Assembly (NCBI GenBank): GCA_958510875.1
Contig: OY294069.1
Span: forward strand, 164,051,111 to 164,115,110
Length of the DNA stretch: 64,000 nt
From: Endomychus coccineus
Lineage: Eukaryota > Arthropoda > Insecta > Coleoptera > Endomychidae
Reading direction: 5' to 3'
Shown here: positions 25,770-37,352 of the stretch, one piece after another
Numbering within the stretch: position 1 is the first letter of the stretch
Layout: every line of letters begins with the position of its first letter
Translations under genes and position numbers: made by a program
Notes under the pieces: model-generated
Told to the model about the DNA's origin: nothing
Databases searched by the model: none
The model's input: only the letters and a program-made list of their open reading frames with translations

Positions 25770-27536
25770 TTGTTGCGAACCTCTCATACGTCATGTTTTG
25801 TATGTGGTAGATTTGAAAATCTTGGTAGAATGTCACCTTCTGGTAGGTTGGATGTATTTCTGAAGACCGGAATGTTTGCACCTGACGGCGTCAGAATCTG
25901 TGGTGGTCATTTGAATGAGGAGGAACATCTTCTGCCACCTTTTATGAATGGGCTTAGAGGAATAACAAGACCATACAATTTGAAAGGTAATGAACTCAAA
26001 CATATGTTAGTATCGTTACGAGAAGCTGTGCTGAACTATAAATCAACAAATAAATACAATAACGAGGATAATTTTACTGATGAAGAGTTCCAGGCGTTAA
26101 CTCCAATAAAAAAGTGCAGTTTACAGACCTCTTTGAATTTTGCAATCGCGTCAATATTCATCAGAAAAATAGAGCAATAGCGAAGAAAGATTTGTTATGT
26201 TTCTTGTGCAAATTACGACAAGGACTTTCCGATCAATTCTTGATGGGCATGTTTTCCTATTCCAGTCGTCAAGCTGTGAGCTTGGCAACTCAAAAAGTGC
26301 GTGTATCATTATTACAACAATTCGTTCCACAAAATGTAGGGTATCAGCATATAGAGAGGGGCCAATATATTACTAGACATGTTACGGATTTTGCAAATAC
26401 CCTTTACAATCCTGAACCAAATTATCGAAGAGCAATAGCTTATATTGACGGGACGTACATAAAAATACCCAAAAGTCGGACATTTCAAGTATTACGTCAA
26501 TCATACTGTGTACACAAGGGTTACCATCTTTTGAAACCTGCATTGATTGTTGCTCCCAATGGTTATATCCTAGATGTTGACGGTCCTTATTTCTCTGATT
26601 CAAGAAATAATGATGCGGCAATGTTGAGACATGAGTATGAACGAGATTTAATGGGTCTGAGGAACTGGTTCCAAGAAGGTGATATTTTCATGTTAGATAG
26701 GGGATACCGTGACGCACAGAATTTCTTGGGTGACTTAGGTGTAGTAGTAAAAATGCCCGTAGCACTTGGTGGTGGACAGCATCAGCTTACAACCGAAGAG
26801 GCAAATTCATCTAGACTAGTTACGAAAACGAGATGGATTGTAGAAGCTAGAAACGGTCATATAAAGAATATGTTCAAATTCTTCAGAGATACTGTACCAA
26901 TGCCACAAGTTCTGCATATGGGAGACTATATCAGAATAGCATGTGCGATAATCAATAAGTATCATGAACCAATTACCATGGAAGGAGCCAATGCTGAGCT
27001 AGCTCAGATAATGTTAAACCGTGCCAATGAAATAAAAGAACTCGAGTTGAGAATAGAAGAAGAGGGTCTGCTACGAAGACATGGTAGATGGTTTCCAATG
27101 GAGGAAAACCAATTACTAAATTTTCCAGTTCTCAGTTTGGAGTACCTACGAGAACTAACATTCGGAATTTTCCAGATAAAAATAGCTCCATCTTATGTAC
27201 AAGATAATAGACAGGATTTGGGAAACGTTTTATTTGAATTCGACGACCGTATTGAAATTCCAGGTCTATTGAGGATGAGAATAAAATCTCGTCATCGAAA
27301 TAGTATCAAATACCAACTGTGGATCAAGTACAATGTCAGTTTGGAAGGTGTGCCAATTCAGTACGTGCAAAACAGGAAGTCGTACATTGGGTACATGTTC
27401 GCATGTAGCTAGCGTACTTTGGTACCTTGGATATGCCCGTCATGCTGCCAATGTTAAGTATCCTTCAACCGAAATACTTCATACCGTATCTGATGCTGCA
27501 GAGAGACATAATAATGAAGAACCTATGATTGTTTAG
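25770..27536 (+). pseudogene. DDE_Tnp_4 transposase with N-terminal zinc domain and C-terminal SWIM, two frame changes
   Basis: Transposase of the flanking long-TIR element. The first reading (25770-26180) carries Cys-x2-Cys (SCFVCGRFENL) and later RICGGHLNEEEHLLPP, a zinc-binding domain common in front of such nucleases. The second (from 26111) carries the DDE core: AYIDGTYIKI (Asp, about 26445), IFMLDRGYRD (Asp, about 26695) and RWIVEARNGHIK (Glu, about 26845). The third (to 27536) carries a SWIM-type motif, CKTGSRTLGTCSHVASVLWY. Going from first to second requires a -1 shift exactly at a slippery A AAA AAG (26108-26114); going to the third requires +1 near 27365. Either two single-base indels have inactivated this copy, or the first change is a programmed frameshift. 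Catalytic residues are intact. Confidence 0.8.
26108..26114 (+). promoter_or_regulatory. Candidate -1 ribosomal frameshift heptamer
   Basis: The sequence is A AAA AAG in the correct phase of the upstream frame (ATA AAA AAG), the classic X XXY YYZ slip site used by several insertion sequences. Slipping back one base joins the zinc-domain frame to the DDE frame. No obvious stimulatory stem follows, so a one-base loss from a run of seven A is an equally simple explanation. Confidence 0.35.
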
Positions 27537-27915
27537 ACTGTTTATGGCATATTCTCCTTGTTTCTTTGTTCATATTGATATGTTCTCAGATGGAACACCC
27601 TGTAAATCATTAAATGAATTATTAGGGTTCAGTCGAGAGTTTTTCATTTGGGTCAACGATACCAGGTTCAATGTTACATATAATATATTTATTGAGTTAT
27701 AGCCCATTATTTCCTTCCTATTATATTTATGCTGAATGTGCAAATGGAGGCTTTGTTGACCCGCTAAAAGGAGTTTTTCCGCCACACTCCTTGAGCATCA
27801 GTACAATTATCGGATGTATTTACGTACTCATTCGACACAACCCTATCAAAATGATAGACCAATTTTTATTATATTCTTGAGTTTCATCATCAACTTGAAG
27901 TATTATTTTGACCGT

Positions 27916-28230
27916 GATAGCTGGAACACGCTGTATAATTGATCACCTATAGTGACATCAATGAACAATACTTCTAATAGTATCTCATATTAATGACTGT
28001 TTAGATCTTGATTATTCGGAAAAGTAATTATTATCCAGGATAACGTTTCGTGTTGTTTAACAATGAAGAACAAATGAAAGTTTTAATTGGCCTCTAGCGC
28101 CAAAACCAGCCTATAGAAAAAGTTGTGCCCATTGAAATTTTTCTTCGGAATGACTTGGACTATAACATATCAAAAATTCAGCCAATTCGACAGGGGGCCA
28201 CTTTCCCTACTAAAGTGTGCGGTATCCTTT
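27916..28230 (+). repeat. Right terminal inverted repeat of the 3.4-kb transposon
   Basis: Reverse complement of 24803-25115. On the minus strand, transcripts from MCORP would run into this arm; an ATTAAA on the minus strand lies near 28085 within it. Confidence 0.9.
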
Positions 28231-28321
28231 CTACAGGAAATATTCAGCCGTAGGTGGCCTACATCAAAAAGGTAACAACATAAATATCACAAAGTTTTTA
28301 TCAATTCCACAGTATCATCAC

Positions 28322-28473
28322 TTAGATGAGAAAAAATTCGGGTCCCACATAACTACCACACATGGGAAAACTGGAAGGTATGGCTGTAAGATCTCCATAA
28401 CTTCCCACTTGGAATATCATATCCATGCCTCTTGTCCAGCCTTTGGAGTTTTCGTCGCGAAGAAACCAAAATC
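28322..28473 (-). CDS. MCORP: MCORP-type multicopper oxidase-related protein, exon 6 (terminal)
   Basis: Last exon, after a strong acceptor (pyrimidine tract then CAG at 28476-28474), phase 1, ending with TAA at 28324-28322. It corresponds to the C-terminal cupredoxin segment of insect laccases, where GYWxxHCHxxFHxxxGM carries type 1 and type 3 copper ligands. Here the segment reads GFWFLRDENSKGWTRGMDM: the HCH triplet has become RDE and the following His is Gly, while the Met remains. The rest (VGSYGDLTAIPSSFPMCG) follows the family's FPxCGxF end. Only 91 bp separate the stop from the downstream transposon. Confidence 0.88.
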
Positions 28474-28717
28474 CTGAAAAAACAAACACAATATCAAAAT
28501 AAGTAATCGAATCCATTTTTGCCAACATTTCTATCCTCACTATTTGGTGTGGAGTAAAAGGAGGAAACTTTCAACAAACGATTTTACGTATTTCTTCAGA
28601 TGGTTTGGAAGGCTGATTAGCTTTTTGCGACCTCTTTGATTTTATAACAGAAATTTTCGAGAAATTCCTGTTCCTGAGTTTTTCAGATTCAATTTAGGGG
28701 TTAGAGGTTGAAAAAAT

Positions 28718-30342
28718 GTGAAATTGCAACTGGAAAGCGAAAAATACGGTACCAGTGCACGAAAGTTGTCGGACAAATTTAGTGTTGGAAGAACACAAAT
28801 GAAATTAAAAAAACTCTTCGAAGAAGGAGGCTCTTATGCAGTTCAAAAACAGAAATTTCCCAAAGCAGAAGGTTCTGCTATTAACCAAATAGTTTATGTT
28901 TGGTTTTGCAAAGCTAGAAATAAAAACATTCCCATATCAGGATCTTTGATAATGGAAAAAGTTGTAGAAGTATTCGAAAACTTAAAAACTACCGGATTTT
29001 CAGTTTCAAATGACTGGCTGAATAGTTTCTGCAAGAGACACATTCGTTTCAAACCAATTTGAGGTTAGTCCGCTGACGTGAACGAAGTGAGTGTTGAAGA
29101 TTGAAAATTAAATTGCCATCAATTATCAATGACTATGAAGCTAAAGATATGTTTAATGCTGACGAAACCGGACTTTACCATTTGGCAATGGCAAACAAAA
29201 CTTTTGTATCCAAAAGTGATAAATGTTCTGGAAAAGAATCAGCTAAACAGCGAGTAACACTTCTTTTTTACTGTCACATGAATGGTGACAAGTAACATCC
29301 CATAGTTATAGGAATAATCAAAAATCTGCGATGATTCAAAGGAGTACATGCAGATACATTGCCAATAGAAAGGGTATCCAATAAAAAAAGGCTGAATGAC
29401 AACAGATGTAATGAGGTTTTGGTTCAAAACCTTTCACAAAAAATGATAAAGCAGGGTAGAAAACTTCTTAAATTCTTAGATGACGCTACTTCCCACCCAA
29501 AAATAGAATTGGAGAATGCTCGAATTGTTTTTCTACCTCCCAACACTACGTAAGCCTCATCACTAGATCAAGGGATAATACAAAACTTTAAAATAAAATA
29601 TAGAAAATTTTAGAAAAGAAGGCTTTTGGCTTTTACGAACAACGAAGATAATTTTGAAAGAGCAGAAGAAACAAAGATTTGTCAAGTGCTATGGTATGGA
29701 TAGTTGCGGCATGGATAAATGTTTCATCTGTGACTATAAAAAATGTTTCCAAGAAGTCGGATTTATGGAAACCATCTAAGAAGATGAGGTTTTTGAAGAA
29801 GAAAACATTTCAATCAGTCAGTTGTCCTCTCTCTTGAAAATTATGCCCAGATTTTATTTGCAGGAAATAATTTAGGAATTCACTGACAAAGGAAGCAAAT
29901 ATGACCCTAATACAGAATAATAATGTGAAAGTGACCAAGACGAAAAGATTTTGTGTTCATCTGTGCAAGATATGAGTGAAGTTTTTGAAGAACTGAAGGA
30001 CATTCAAAAATTTTTATTGACAAAAAGCAATTGCGATTTAGCCATTGATATTTCCCAAATCTTAATGAAATGTAAGTATGAAGTAACAAAAACCAGAATG
30101 AATAATTTGAAACAGACTTCCATTCAACAGTTTTTTCACAACTTGTAATGTTTAATTTTTTAAAAGTGATCTTTTTTTCCAGTTACATCACATTATGTTG
30201 ACAAAATATGGATATGTAAGTTTATACATGGTACATATATAATTGTTATTATGTCTTTCAAAGAAACCCCCATAGTTCGTATTCCTTTATAGTGGCCACT
30301 CCCCTAAGCGGCCAAAATTTGTAGTATTAGGAAGTTTTACTG
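28718..30342 (+). pseudogene. Tigger/pogo transposase relic
   Basis: Degenerate pogo-family element inside MCORP intron 5, opposite strand. First part (28718-29060): CENP-B-type DNA-binding domain (YGTSARKLSDKFSVGRTQ, then the second helix-turn-helix with FSVSNDWLNSFCKRH). Next: FNADETGLYH with the first catalytic Asp (29155-29190), KCSGKESAKQRVTLLFYCH, LLKFLDDATSHPKIE where LLVDNCPAHP is usual, VFLPPNTT and, after a stop, SSLDQGIIQNFK with the third Asp region. The right inverted repeat ends near 30342 (TTTACTG then TA), with typical GTGGCCACTCC and TAAGCGGCC. Frameshifts and stops at about 29060, 29295 and 29553; no left inverted repeat found. Confidence 0.85.
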
Positions 30343-30550
30343 TATTAGTTACCCACAAGTGAGGGAAATTTGAATTTTTGTAAATGAGCTTGGGAGAACA
30401 ATGTGTGGGAATCCCTTACAATTGGCGCTGTAACGCGTTGAACTCTTACAACTTTCGACAATCTATAGTGGAAAAAGTGTTTGATTGTACCAGTAGTACA
30501 GTAAAAAATTCCACAGATATAAACTCAGTATACAAACCCATTCAACATAC

Positions 30551-30769
30551 CTGGATTATCAGCAATGAATCGAACAGCTACCACACCATTTTTCGGTATT
30601 CTGATGGTATCTTTCATGGCAGGACTACCTAGATTACGTTTCATAAGATGGTTTTCTCGATCCAACATTTTGATCTCGTCGATAGTGGTAGGTGATGTGA
30701 ATTTTGTAGATCCCACAATGTAGAAGTGATAACCATGAAGATGCAGTATTAACTCTTGGTCATCTTGAA
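30551..30769 (-). CDS. MCORP: MCORP-type protein, exon 5
   Basis: Acceptor CCTCAG ends at 30770 and donor GGTATG starts at 30550; 219 nt, phase 1 at both ends. It covers the laccase motif SHPFHLHGYxFYVVG, which here reads ELILHLHGYHFYIVG: the first His, the type 1 copper ligand, is replaced, while the HLH pair is kept. The following RIPKNGVVAVRFIADNPG matches the conserved strand before the last copper motif and joins exactly to exon 6. Confidence 0.9.
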
Positions 30770-31879
30770 CTGAGGATATTTTTAAGATAAATAACGAATT
30801 ATGAAAATGGTATTTCATGCAAAATGTCACAAAATAACTGATTCAATTGTGGAGTTCGGAGCTGAGATTAATTAAGTTATTTCTAGATATGGAGTGAAAT
30901 TCCAGAAGCTTGTTTGCTAGCAACCAACATAATAAGCTTTGATTTACTTATCACATTCTCATGTTTCCAATTTTTGTATGAGAAATAAACGTCTGGGAAA
31001 TAAACGACTGTGTTACTGTGGAAATGTCTGGAATATAATAGAATGTAAACAATTCATCGCAGGATTTTTCTAATTATTCCAGGCAAGAATAAACGTGATG
31101 TATTAGGTATTAGTATTTTCAAGATAATGCTTTTCCAGATGAAGTCTACATCATTGCAGAAAGACGAAAATTTGGCCCTTCATCATATTATATTGAGTCA
31201 TTCTCAGTATATGGACAAAGAGAAATCTATGGATTTTTGGTTGAAGCAATTATTGGAGACTTGAAGAAACCTGAATATAGGCTGTCTCAATATTCCGTGT
31301 ACATGTAGTTCCCATAGGTTGTTGGAATCAAAATATGTCGTTTAAACTAGACATACCTATATACCAAGCTCTTTCGTTTGGCCGCTATAAGGCCTCAAAA
31401 TTTAATAGAAATATTACTATTAACTTATAATTTTTTCAAACGCTCTTATGAATGAGATGATTCAGGGGCGAAGATTCAGGGATATAGTCATCTTATTTCA
31501 AGCAGAACTTGTACGCTACTGTAATTTTAGCAAAATAGTAAAATTTTCAGCAAGACCTCTTGTCTCTTTTAGATTGGTCACATCGTTCTTGAGAAAATTG
31601 GGAATACGAGTATTTGTTCTCAGGTCCATCGTAAGGGAATCATTTTTGCTATAAGTAGTTTTTTACACTATTGAATAAAACTATTTCATGTAAAAATACT
31701 AAAACATTCCGTTCAGATTTGTATGTCAACTAATTTTTCATGAAAATGAAGTAGGTTAACGTCAATTAAGAATAATTTCATAAATTGGCATATCAGCTTC
31801 CAAGGTTTGCACCACATTATTGGTATTATTGTTGAGACATTTCCAATATTAATACGAATGATACAGTTTTAATGAACAA

Positions 31880-32390
31880 GCCGATTCATGTTTGGCGAGA
31901 GTCACCCAAATCGTTCAACTCCAAATCATCAAACTTTCAGATATGTTGAAATACGTATTCAACAAACTGGGCAGTTGGAAGTGAATAGGGTTAATGCTGG
32001 GCGATCTCGTCAAACACAAACTGTGGAAGTAGAAGAAGAAATGCTGGGTAAGGTAGAAGATAGTCCGACAACTAGTATCAGAATAATGGGGAGGCAAATA
32101 TGAGTATCAAAAAACACAACAAATAGGATAATCCTAGAGCAATAGATTCATCCTTTTCAAGTCCAACCTGTTCCAGAACATTTAGCTGCAGATCCTGCGT
32201 CTCGCCTTCATTTTTCGCAGATTTTGCGACAACATAGACTTGGAAATATGGATTTTCACAACAAAATTATTTTCACAGATGAATCATATTTTACCAGATA
32301 AATCTCAATAATGAACATATTTATGGTTCATGAAAACTCCCATGTTGTCAAGAAGCAGATACATTTTCAGCAATTTGGTATAAACGTATA
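31880..32390 (+). pseudogene. DUF4817-type transposase relic
   Basis: Plus-strand reading in MCORP intron 4: the helix-turn-helix end (HPNRSTPNHQTFRYVEIR then EEEMLGKVEDSPTTSIR), then in another frame IHPFQVQPVPEHLAADPASR and KIIFTDESYFTR with the first catalytic Asp before a stop. The order and spacing match arthropod DUF4817-type transposases. It ends before the second catalytic motif. Confidence 0.7.
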
Positions 32391-32439
32391 GATGAGAATC
32401 TCTTTCGTCTAAATGGTAGCAGTGATCAACGACATTTAG

Positions 32440-32565
32440 AGAGAAGAAGAGATCAGTACAATCAAAACTCAAGCTTGCGTCTTCTCCATGGAGGCGGATC
32501 CCACAATCCCTAATATGATGATGTCAAGTACAACCATTCCTATGAAGTCTTCCATATCCATTGTC
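32440..32565 (+). mobile_element. LINE family A short fragment
   Basis: About 120 bp nearly identical to 2315-2415, covering KTQACVFSMEADPTIPNMMM. A small truncated piece inside MCORP intron 4. Confidence 0.65.
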
Positions 32566-32963
32566 ATGCAATGTCAGGCAGTATTTGAGTGCTCAATATC
32601 CAGACCAGAAGAAATACATTCATGTTCAACAGATACGTGTATTAGACGTTCAAAATAACTCACGCTCAACTCTGATGTTGTTTGTCTTTCTATTTGCTTT
32701 TGTATTTCAGTTGATTGTGATCAAATTGCCATATTGATCCTCCATGCCCACAAGAAAAATAGAGAATATAGACCAGTGGATCGCCGAAATGTCATACATA
32801 AAGCATAGAAATGGTCAACCGAATGCGACTCAAAACAACGAAACGTCCATTTCTAATTAAATGCTCAGGATATTGGAAAATCGATAGAGATATAATTTTA
32901 TCCCCGACTAAAGCAGCTAATTCATCATGAGACATGACAGAAAGAGGGAACATAATTTATCAC

Positions 32964-33185
32964 CTGAATTAAATAGTATTAACTCCACCTTCGACCCTAA
33001 TGATATATGTTCCAAGTGAATACATTCACAGATGTTTTCTTTCTCGCATTTGGCAGGCAGCTTTAATTCGTTACATGTGGACGTAATGGGTACATCGTAA
33101 GGTTGAGTTAATATTGGAGATGATGGGTATGTAAATGTTAAGTTGTTGATTCGATAGATTTTCGAAAATAATTCCGGCTGTATAC
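32964..33185 (-). CDS. MCORP: MCORP-type protein, exon 4
   Basis: Acceptor TTTCAG-like ends at 33186 and donor CAGGTGATA starts at 32963; 222 nt, phase 1 at both ends. The exon encodes the linker into the third cupredoxin domain: YRINNLTFTYPSSPIL matches the conserved laccase INNISFxxPxxPLL segment, followed by a Cys-rich stretch (TCNELKLPAKCEKE, then CECIH) and HISLGSKVELILFN, the strand leading to the copper motif in exon 5. Confidence 0.9.
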
Positions 33186-34079
33186 CTGAAATCAGAAGAA
33201 AAGAAAATTATTCGTAGTTGTTAATTACACATCAAACCATTAATTAAGTGCTACTGTTTCCCTCTCTTATTACATCCTCAAGTTCATTTATGAAGAACAT
33301 CAATGATAAATATGGACAAGTTCCATCTATTTACAATAGAGAGTAGACAAAAACGATATGTTACACACAAGCAGGCCCGTTTCACCAATATAGCCTTCAC
33401 CGAAATAACATGGAATAATATGAGCAACTTCTGGATGGAGAGAAACAAGGTTATCTGTAATGGGTCTTTAAATTTGAAGTCCAAAGGTGATTCAGTTCAG
33501 GGAGTCTATGATAGTTTGTTTGAAATCAGAGTAAGGAAGATTTTAATCAATCGATTATAAGCTTGTGCCCATTATAAGTGAGTATAATTGATATTTCTAA
33601 CTTATCTAACTCCTACCATGGTTGTGGATAAACATTTTTATTAAAAATATTAAATATCCATTTAACATAACTCACGCCTAAGAGCAAGTCCGGCAAATAT
33701 TACCGTGCAGGTGTACTTGCTTACATTTACTGCCAGTTGGTTTTGAACGGTCGACAGTCCAAAATAAAAAAAATAAAAATTGGATTTTGTATTTTTTCCA
33801 TCTCATGATTCCTTTCAATTCTGCTTCAGATATCTATCGGTATGAGTGAATTTTCAAAATACTGCACCTGTCATGTCAGCCTGTTGACTAACTGAGTTAT
33901 CCAATAATGCAAATTGAATAGTCATGCAAAAACTTGATGTTTACATGTTTTATCGACAAATCCTATTCTGGATGGATATTAGGTAAGTCTATAACATCTT
34001 CCATGAAGATGATAACATGACTAAGGAGAAAAGGAAGCTCATGGTAGCCCAGGTCGAAAATAGTAGTAGATAGAATAGT

Positions 34080-34761
34080 GGCTGCAGATTCGTGCCTCGC
34101 GGTCATGGTAAAATATGGGATTGGGCCGTCCGATTCTCCGACTGAAGCAGGATGCGATAGCTCGTGCTGTCAGGTTCCAAACATCAAACGTCCTCATAAC
34201 ACATAGGACGGACTGGGGGAACAAGGACTCCGGACCACTTCCGCCAGGTGGACACGGTGGTTCACGAACAGATCCAAGACTGGGGAGTCTAGCGGAGCGA
34301 GAGTCTACTCGTGCACACCCAGACGGGAGCTTTCAGTTCCCCTAGAACTCATGTAACCGCTTTTCAGGCCGACGTCTGTGAAATTTGCACCTGCATCCTG
34401 GAAAACCTGAGACTAAACTATCGAAGTAGGCGGCTATATATATAGCCAGCTGGCAGCCGAGTCAGCACTTCGCGCCCATAGAATTACTTCCAGGCTTGTT
34501 TTGGAGTGCTGGGAGATCCTGGCTGAATAAGCCGAGAGGAACAAACTTTATCTAGGCACCCCTGGCCTAGGAACTCATCTCATCTCACGGAGCTACTGAA
34601 TATACAGTAGCCCCAGGTTTGGCGTAGTGTCTCCGGTATGAAGCAGGCAAATCTCCAAGTCACGGAGTTCGCGCCCAAACGCTCGAAAAGCCTTCTCTAT
34701 ATGAGCAGAAGAACCTTAAGACTGATGATAGGACTCCTCATAGGATACTGTCATCCTAATA
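34080..34761 (+). mobile_element. LINE family C RNase H fragment, left half (split by insertion)
   Basis: Plus-strand LINE RNase H with frame changes: GGSRTDPRLGS (for TDGSxTxxGxG, first catalytic Asp lost to Gly), FQADVCEICTCIL (catalytic Glu replaced by Asp), LVLECWEILAE, and then EFAPKRSKSLLYMSRRTL and LMIGLLIGYCHPN, the terminal GLLTGHC-type block. At 34761 it is interrupted by the minus-strand LINE, and it continues at 37353. Confidence 0.75.
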
Positions 34762-34785
34762 AACAACAACAACAACAACAACAAC
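34762..34785. repeat. (AAC)n microsatellite, LINE tail
   Basis: About eight AAC units; on the minus strand this is the (GTT)n tail of the family D LINE. Confidence 0.85.
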
Positions 34786-35118
34786 TTTATTGCTGTATAG
34801 TTTTATACATTAAATTAGATTATACATTTTTTTCGAAACTGTTAAAACCATTAATAAATGTGATAGCTTGAGTTAATTAAATCAACTTGTGTGCTATCAT
34901 TTCAATAACATTCATAGGTATACAACAATATTCGCGAACGAAAGAAGAAAAAAAAATAAAAAAAGAAGAGTAAAAAAGAAAGGATAGATTATGCAATAAT
35001 AAATAAGCTAGAAAAGAAGTTGATTCATTGTAAATAAAACCACTAAGTAATTTGGATCACGACGTAGGTTGAATAAATAAATAAATGCTGCTGTTGCAAT
35101 TGATTAATATTAATTTAT

Positions 35119-37298
35119 TCAGGTTAAATTATGTATGAGCATGTTGTTATTGGTGATAATCCAATTGTGTAATGCTTTGTTAAATACTCCTTTTGATAGT
35201 GTTTTCAGTTCTTTATTCAAAGTGTTATAAATTTTGGGCCCAATATACGAGATGTGTTGTCTAGCTAGATTGTTAGTTATTCTAGGTAGCGCCAAGTGTG
35301 CTGAAGTATTTGCTTTAGTTGAGAGATTGTGGGTTAATTGTATTTTATATTTGTTATTATTATGCATGAATTTGATTATTGATTTAATGTAGAGTTGCCT
35401 TATATTGAGCTGTTTATTTTCGTTAAATAGCAGTTTTGTAGAATATCGTTTTGGTTTATTATTTATTATTTTTAATATGTGCTTTTGTATTATAGTTAAT
35501 GGTGACAGGTTAGTTGTATATGTAGAACCCCAAAATGCAATTCCGTAATTTAGTAAAGACTCGACTAGACTGGTATATATTAGTTTTAATTGTTTTATAG
35601 GAACTATGTCTCTGAGGACATGAAAGATGTATATACATTTTCTCACTTTTTTTGTTGTTTGTTTTTGTCCATTTTAAATTTTTGTCAATCATGATGCCTA
35701 AATATTTGACATTGTCTGTGTTGTTTAAGACCTCACATGAGCAATCAATTTGCTGTGTACATTTGTGATTATGTATTTTAATCTCAGTTATATTAGGGAT
35801 TTTATATAGAGAGAGAATGTGATGAAATTACTTTTTGTTGTATTCAAAGTTAAATAGTTACAGTCTAGCCAATTTTTGATTCTGTTGATACTCCATTCCG
35901 CTTTGTCCAAAACGTCTTCCCAGCTTGTACCGATAAATATCACAGCGGTATCATCAGCATAGCAAATGACTTCACCATATATTTTGAGGTTTAATAAATC
36001 ATTAATATGTATTAAAAACAGCAAGGGTCCTAACACAGTTCCCTGAGGGACACCTTGTATTACGTTGAATTCATCACTGACTGTATTATTTATTCTCACA
36101 CATTGTTTTCTGTTGCTTAAGTAGGATTCTATTAAATTGTATGCAGAACCTCGGATGCCTATTTTGTGAAGTTTATCAAGTAATATGCTGTGGGATACCG
36201 TGTCAAATGCTTTGCAAAGATCTAGAAAGAAGCATAATACTTTTTGATTGGAGTTTATTGGTGTAACTATTGCATGTGTCAATTCATCGATAGCATTTTC
36301 AGTGCAGCGACCCTTCATAAAGCCGTATTGTGATTCTGATATAATATTACGCTTTATGAGGAAATTGCAAAATTGGTCTTTGATGCATTTTTCAACAATT
36401 TTTGATAAATTGGTTATGAGTGAAATTGGTCTGTAATTAGTAATTTCTGATTTTGAATTTTCTTTATGAATTGATATAATGATAGCAGTTTTAAAAATTG
36501 TTGGATATTCACCGCTTAAGAAAATCAAGTTCGTTATATGTTGAAGAGGTTTTAGAATAAATTCATGGTATCTTTTTATGAAATTATTAGTTATGCCGTC
36601 AGATCCAGTACTATTTGTATTTTTAGAGAGTTTATATGTTTAATTATTTCAAGTTCTTGGATTGGATCTAGGAATATACTTTTTTCGTTGAATTCTATTT
36701 CAGAAAGTATTTCATTTTTGTTGTTATTTGTTATATTGTCAGCTAACTCTTGGCCAATATTTGCAAAGTATTCGTTGAATCTTTTTGAGATGTCGCTATC
36801 ATTTGTTAATTCAGTACCGTTTTGGCTTACAACCATATTTACTACATTATTAGTACTTTCATTACGATGTGTAATACTATTTATAATTTTCCATGTATCT
36901 CTAATATTTTTTGAGGAATCTAAAAGATTTTTATAATAGGTAATTTTGGCCTTTTTTATTAATTTTGATAAGTAGTTGCGATAATTTTTGTAACGCTCAA
37001 TGTCCTCTAATGCATTAGTGGTCATTGCTGTTCTATACAACTTATTTTTACTTTTAGTTGATATTATGAGGCCTTGGGAAATCCATGGTTGCAAGGCTTT
37101 GGGTTGATTTCTTTGTATAGGTCTCGCGTACGAGGCTTTGGCGATATAATTATTTATTTGATTTATAAACAGTTCTGTAGAAGAGTTAACGTCCCTATTA
37201 TTAAGTACATCTCTCCAAGTTTCAGTTGTTAGTTTTTTTGATAATTTATTTTGATTAATAATATATTTTATTGGTGCGGGGTAGTTTTTATTCAGCAC
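35119..37298 (-). pseudogene. Family D LINE ORF2: linker, reverse transcriptase, C-terminal domain
   Basis: Three long overlapping-frame pieces. 37298-36591: linker between endonuclease and RT (ERYKNYRNYLSKLIKKAKI, DTWKIINSITHR). 36580-35788: RT with NYRPISLITNLSKIVEKCI, SQYGFMKGRCTENAI, FLDLCKAFDTVSHSILLDKL (motif A), IQGVPQGTVLGPLLFLIHIN (motif B) and CYADDTAVIF (catalytic motif C). 35690-35119: thumb and C-terminal part (YGIAFWGSTY, IIQKHILKIINNK). All RT catalytic residues are intact; about two or three frameshifts (near 36590 and 35800-35640) disable it. It is the youngest-looking LINE here and lacks RNase H, suggesting a CR1/Jockey-like lineage. Confidence 0.85.
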
Positions 37299-37352
37299 AT
37301 CTACACTAAATGGGAATCGTAGTAGATGATAGACGTTAACGAAACACTGCCT

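Larger units (their letters stand above)
24803..28230 (+). mobile_element. 3.4-kb DNA transposon, PIF/Harbinger-ISL2EU-like, long TIRs
   Basis: A nearly complete DNA transposon bounded by inverted repeats of about 313 bp (24803-25115 and 27916-28230) that differ at only a few positions. Between them a single transposase region (25770-27536) encodes an N-terminal zinc-type domain, a DDE nuclease and a C-terminal SWIM motif, the arrangement I associate with the ISL2EU/IS4EU branch of the Harbinger group. The expected YqaJ-type second protein is absent. A target duplication could not be fixed: the ends read AAAGGATACC with TAC nearby on both sides. High similarity of the arms suggests a fairly recent insertion. 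It sits 91 bp downstream of the MCORP stop codon. Confidence 0.85.
34762..37352 (-). mobile_element. Nested LINE (family D), 5'-truncated, about 2.6 kb
   Basis: A minus-strand non-LTR element inserted into the family C relic. Its 3' tail is the (GTT)n tract (plus strand AAC repeats, 34762-34785), preceded by AATAAA. CTAATA occurs at 34756-34761 and 37353-37358, flanking the insertion as a likely target duplication, and removing the insert restores an open frame (YCHPN then SLVLALASLR) in the older element. The coding region starts mid-element, so the endonuclease is lost. Confidence 0.85.

Noticed and set aside
30551..30769. Reading the MCORP copper-site changes as pseudogene decay
   Set aside because: All six exons stay open and in phase with good splice sites; decay would also hit frames and borders.
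34762..34785. The AAC tract as a host trinucleotide repeat encoding poly-Gln
   Set aside because: It is the (GTT)n tail of the nested minus-strand LINE, shown by the flanking duplication.
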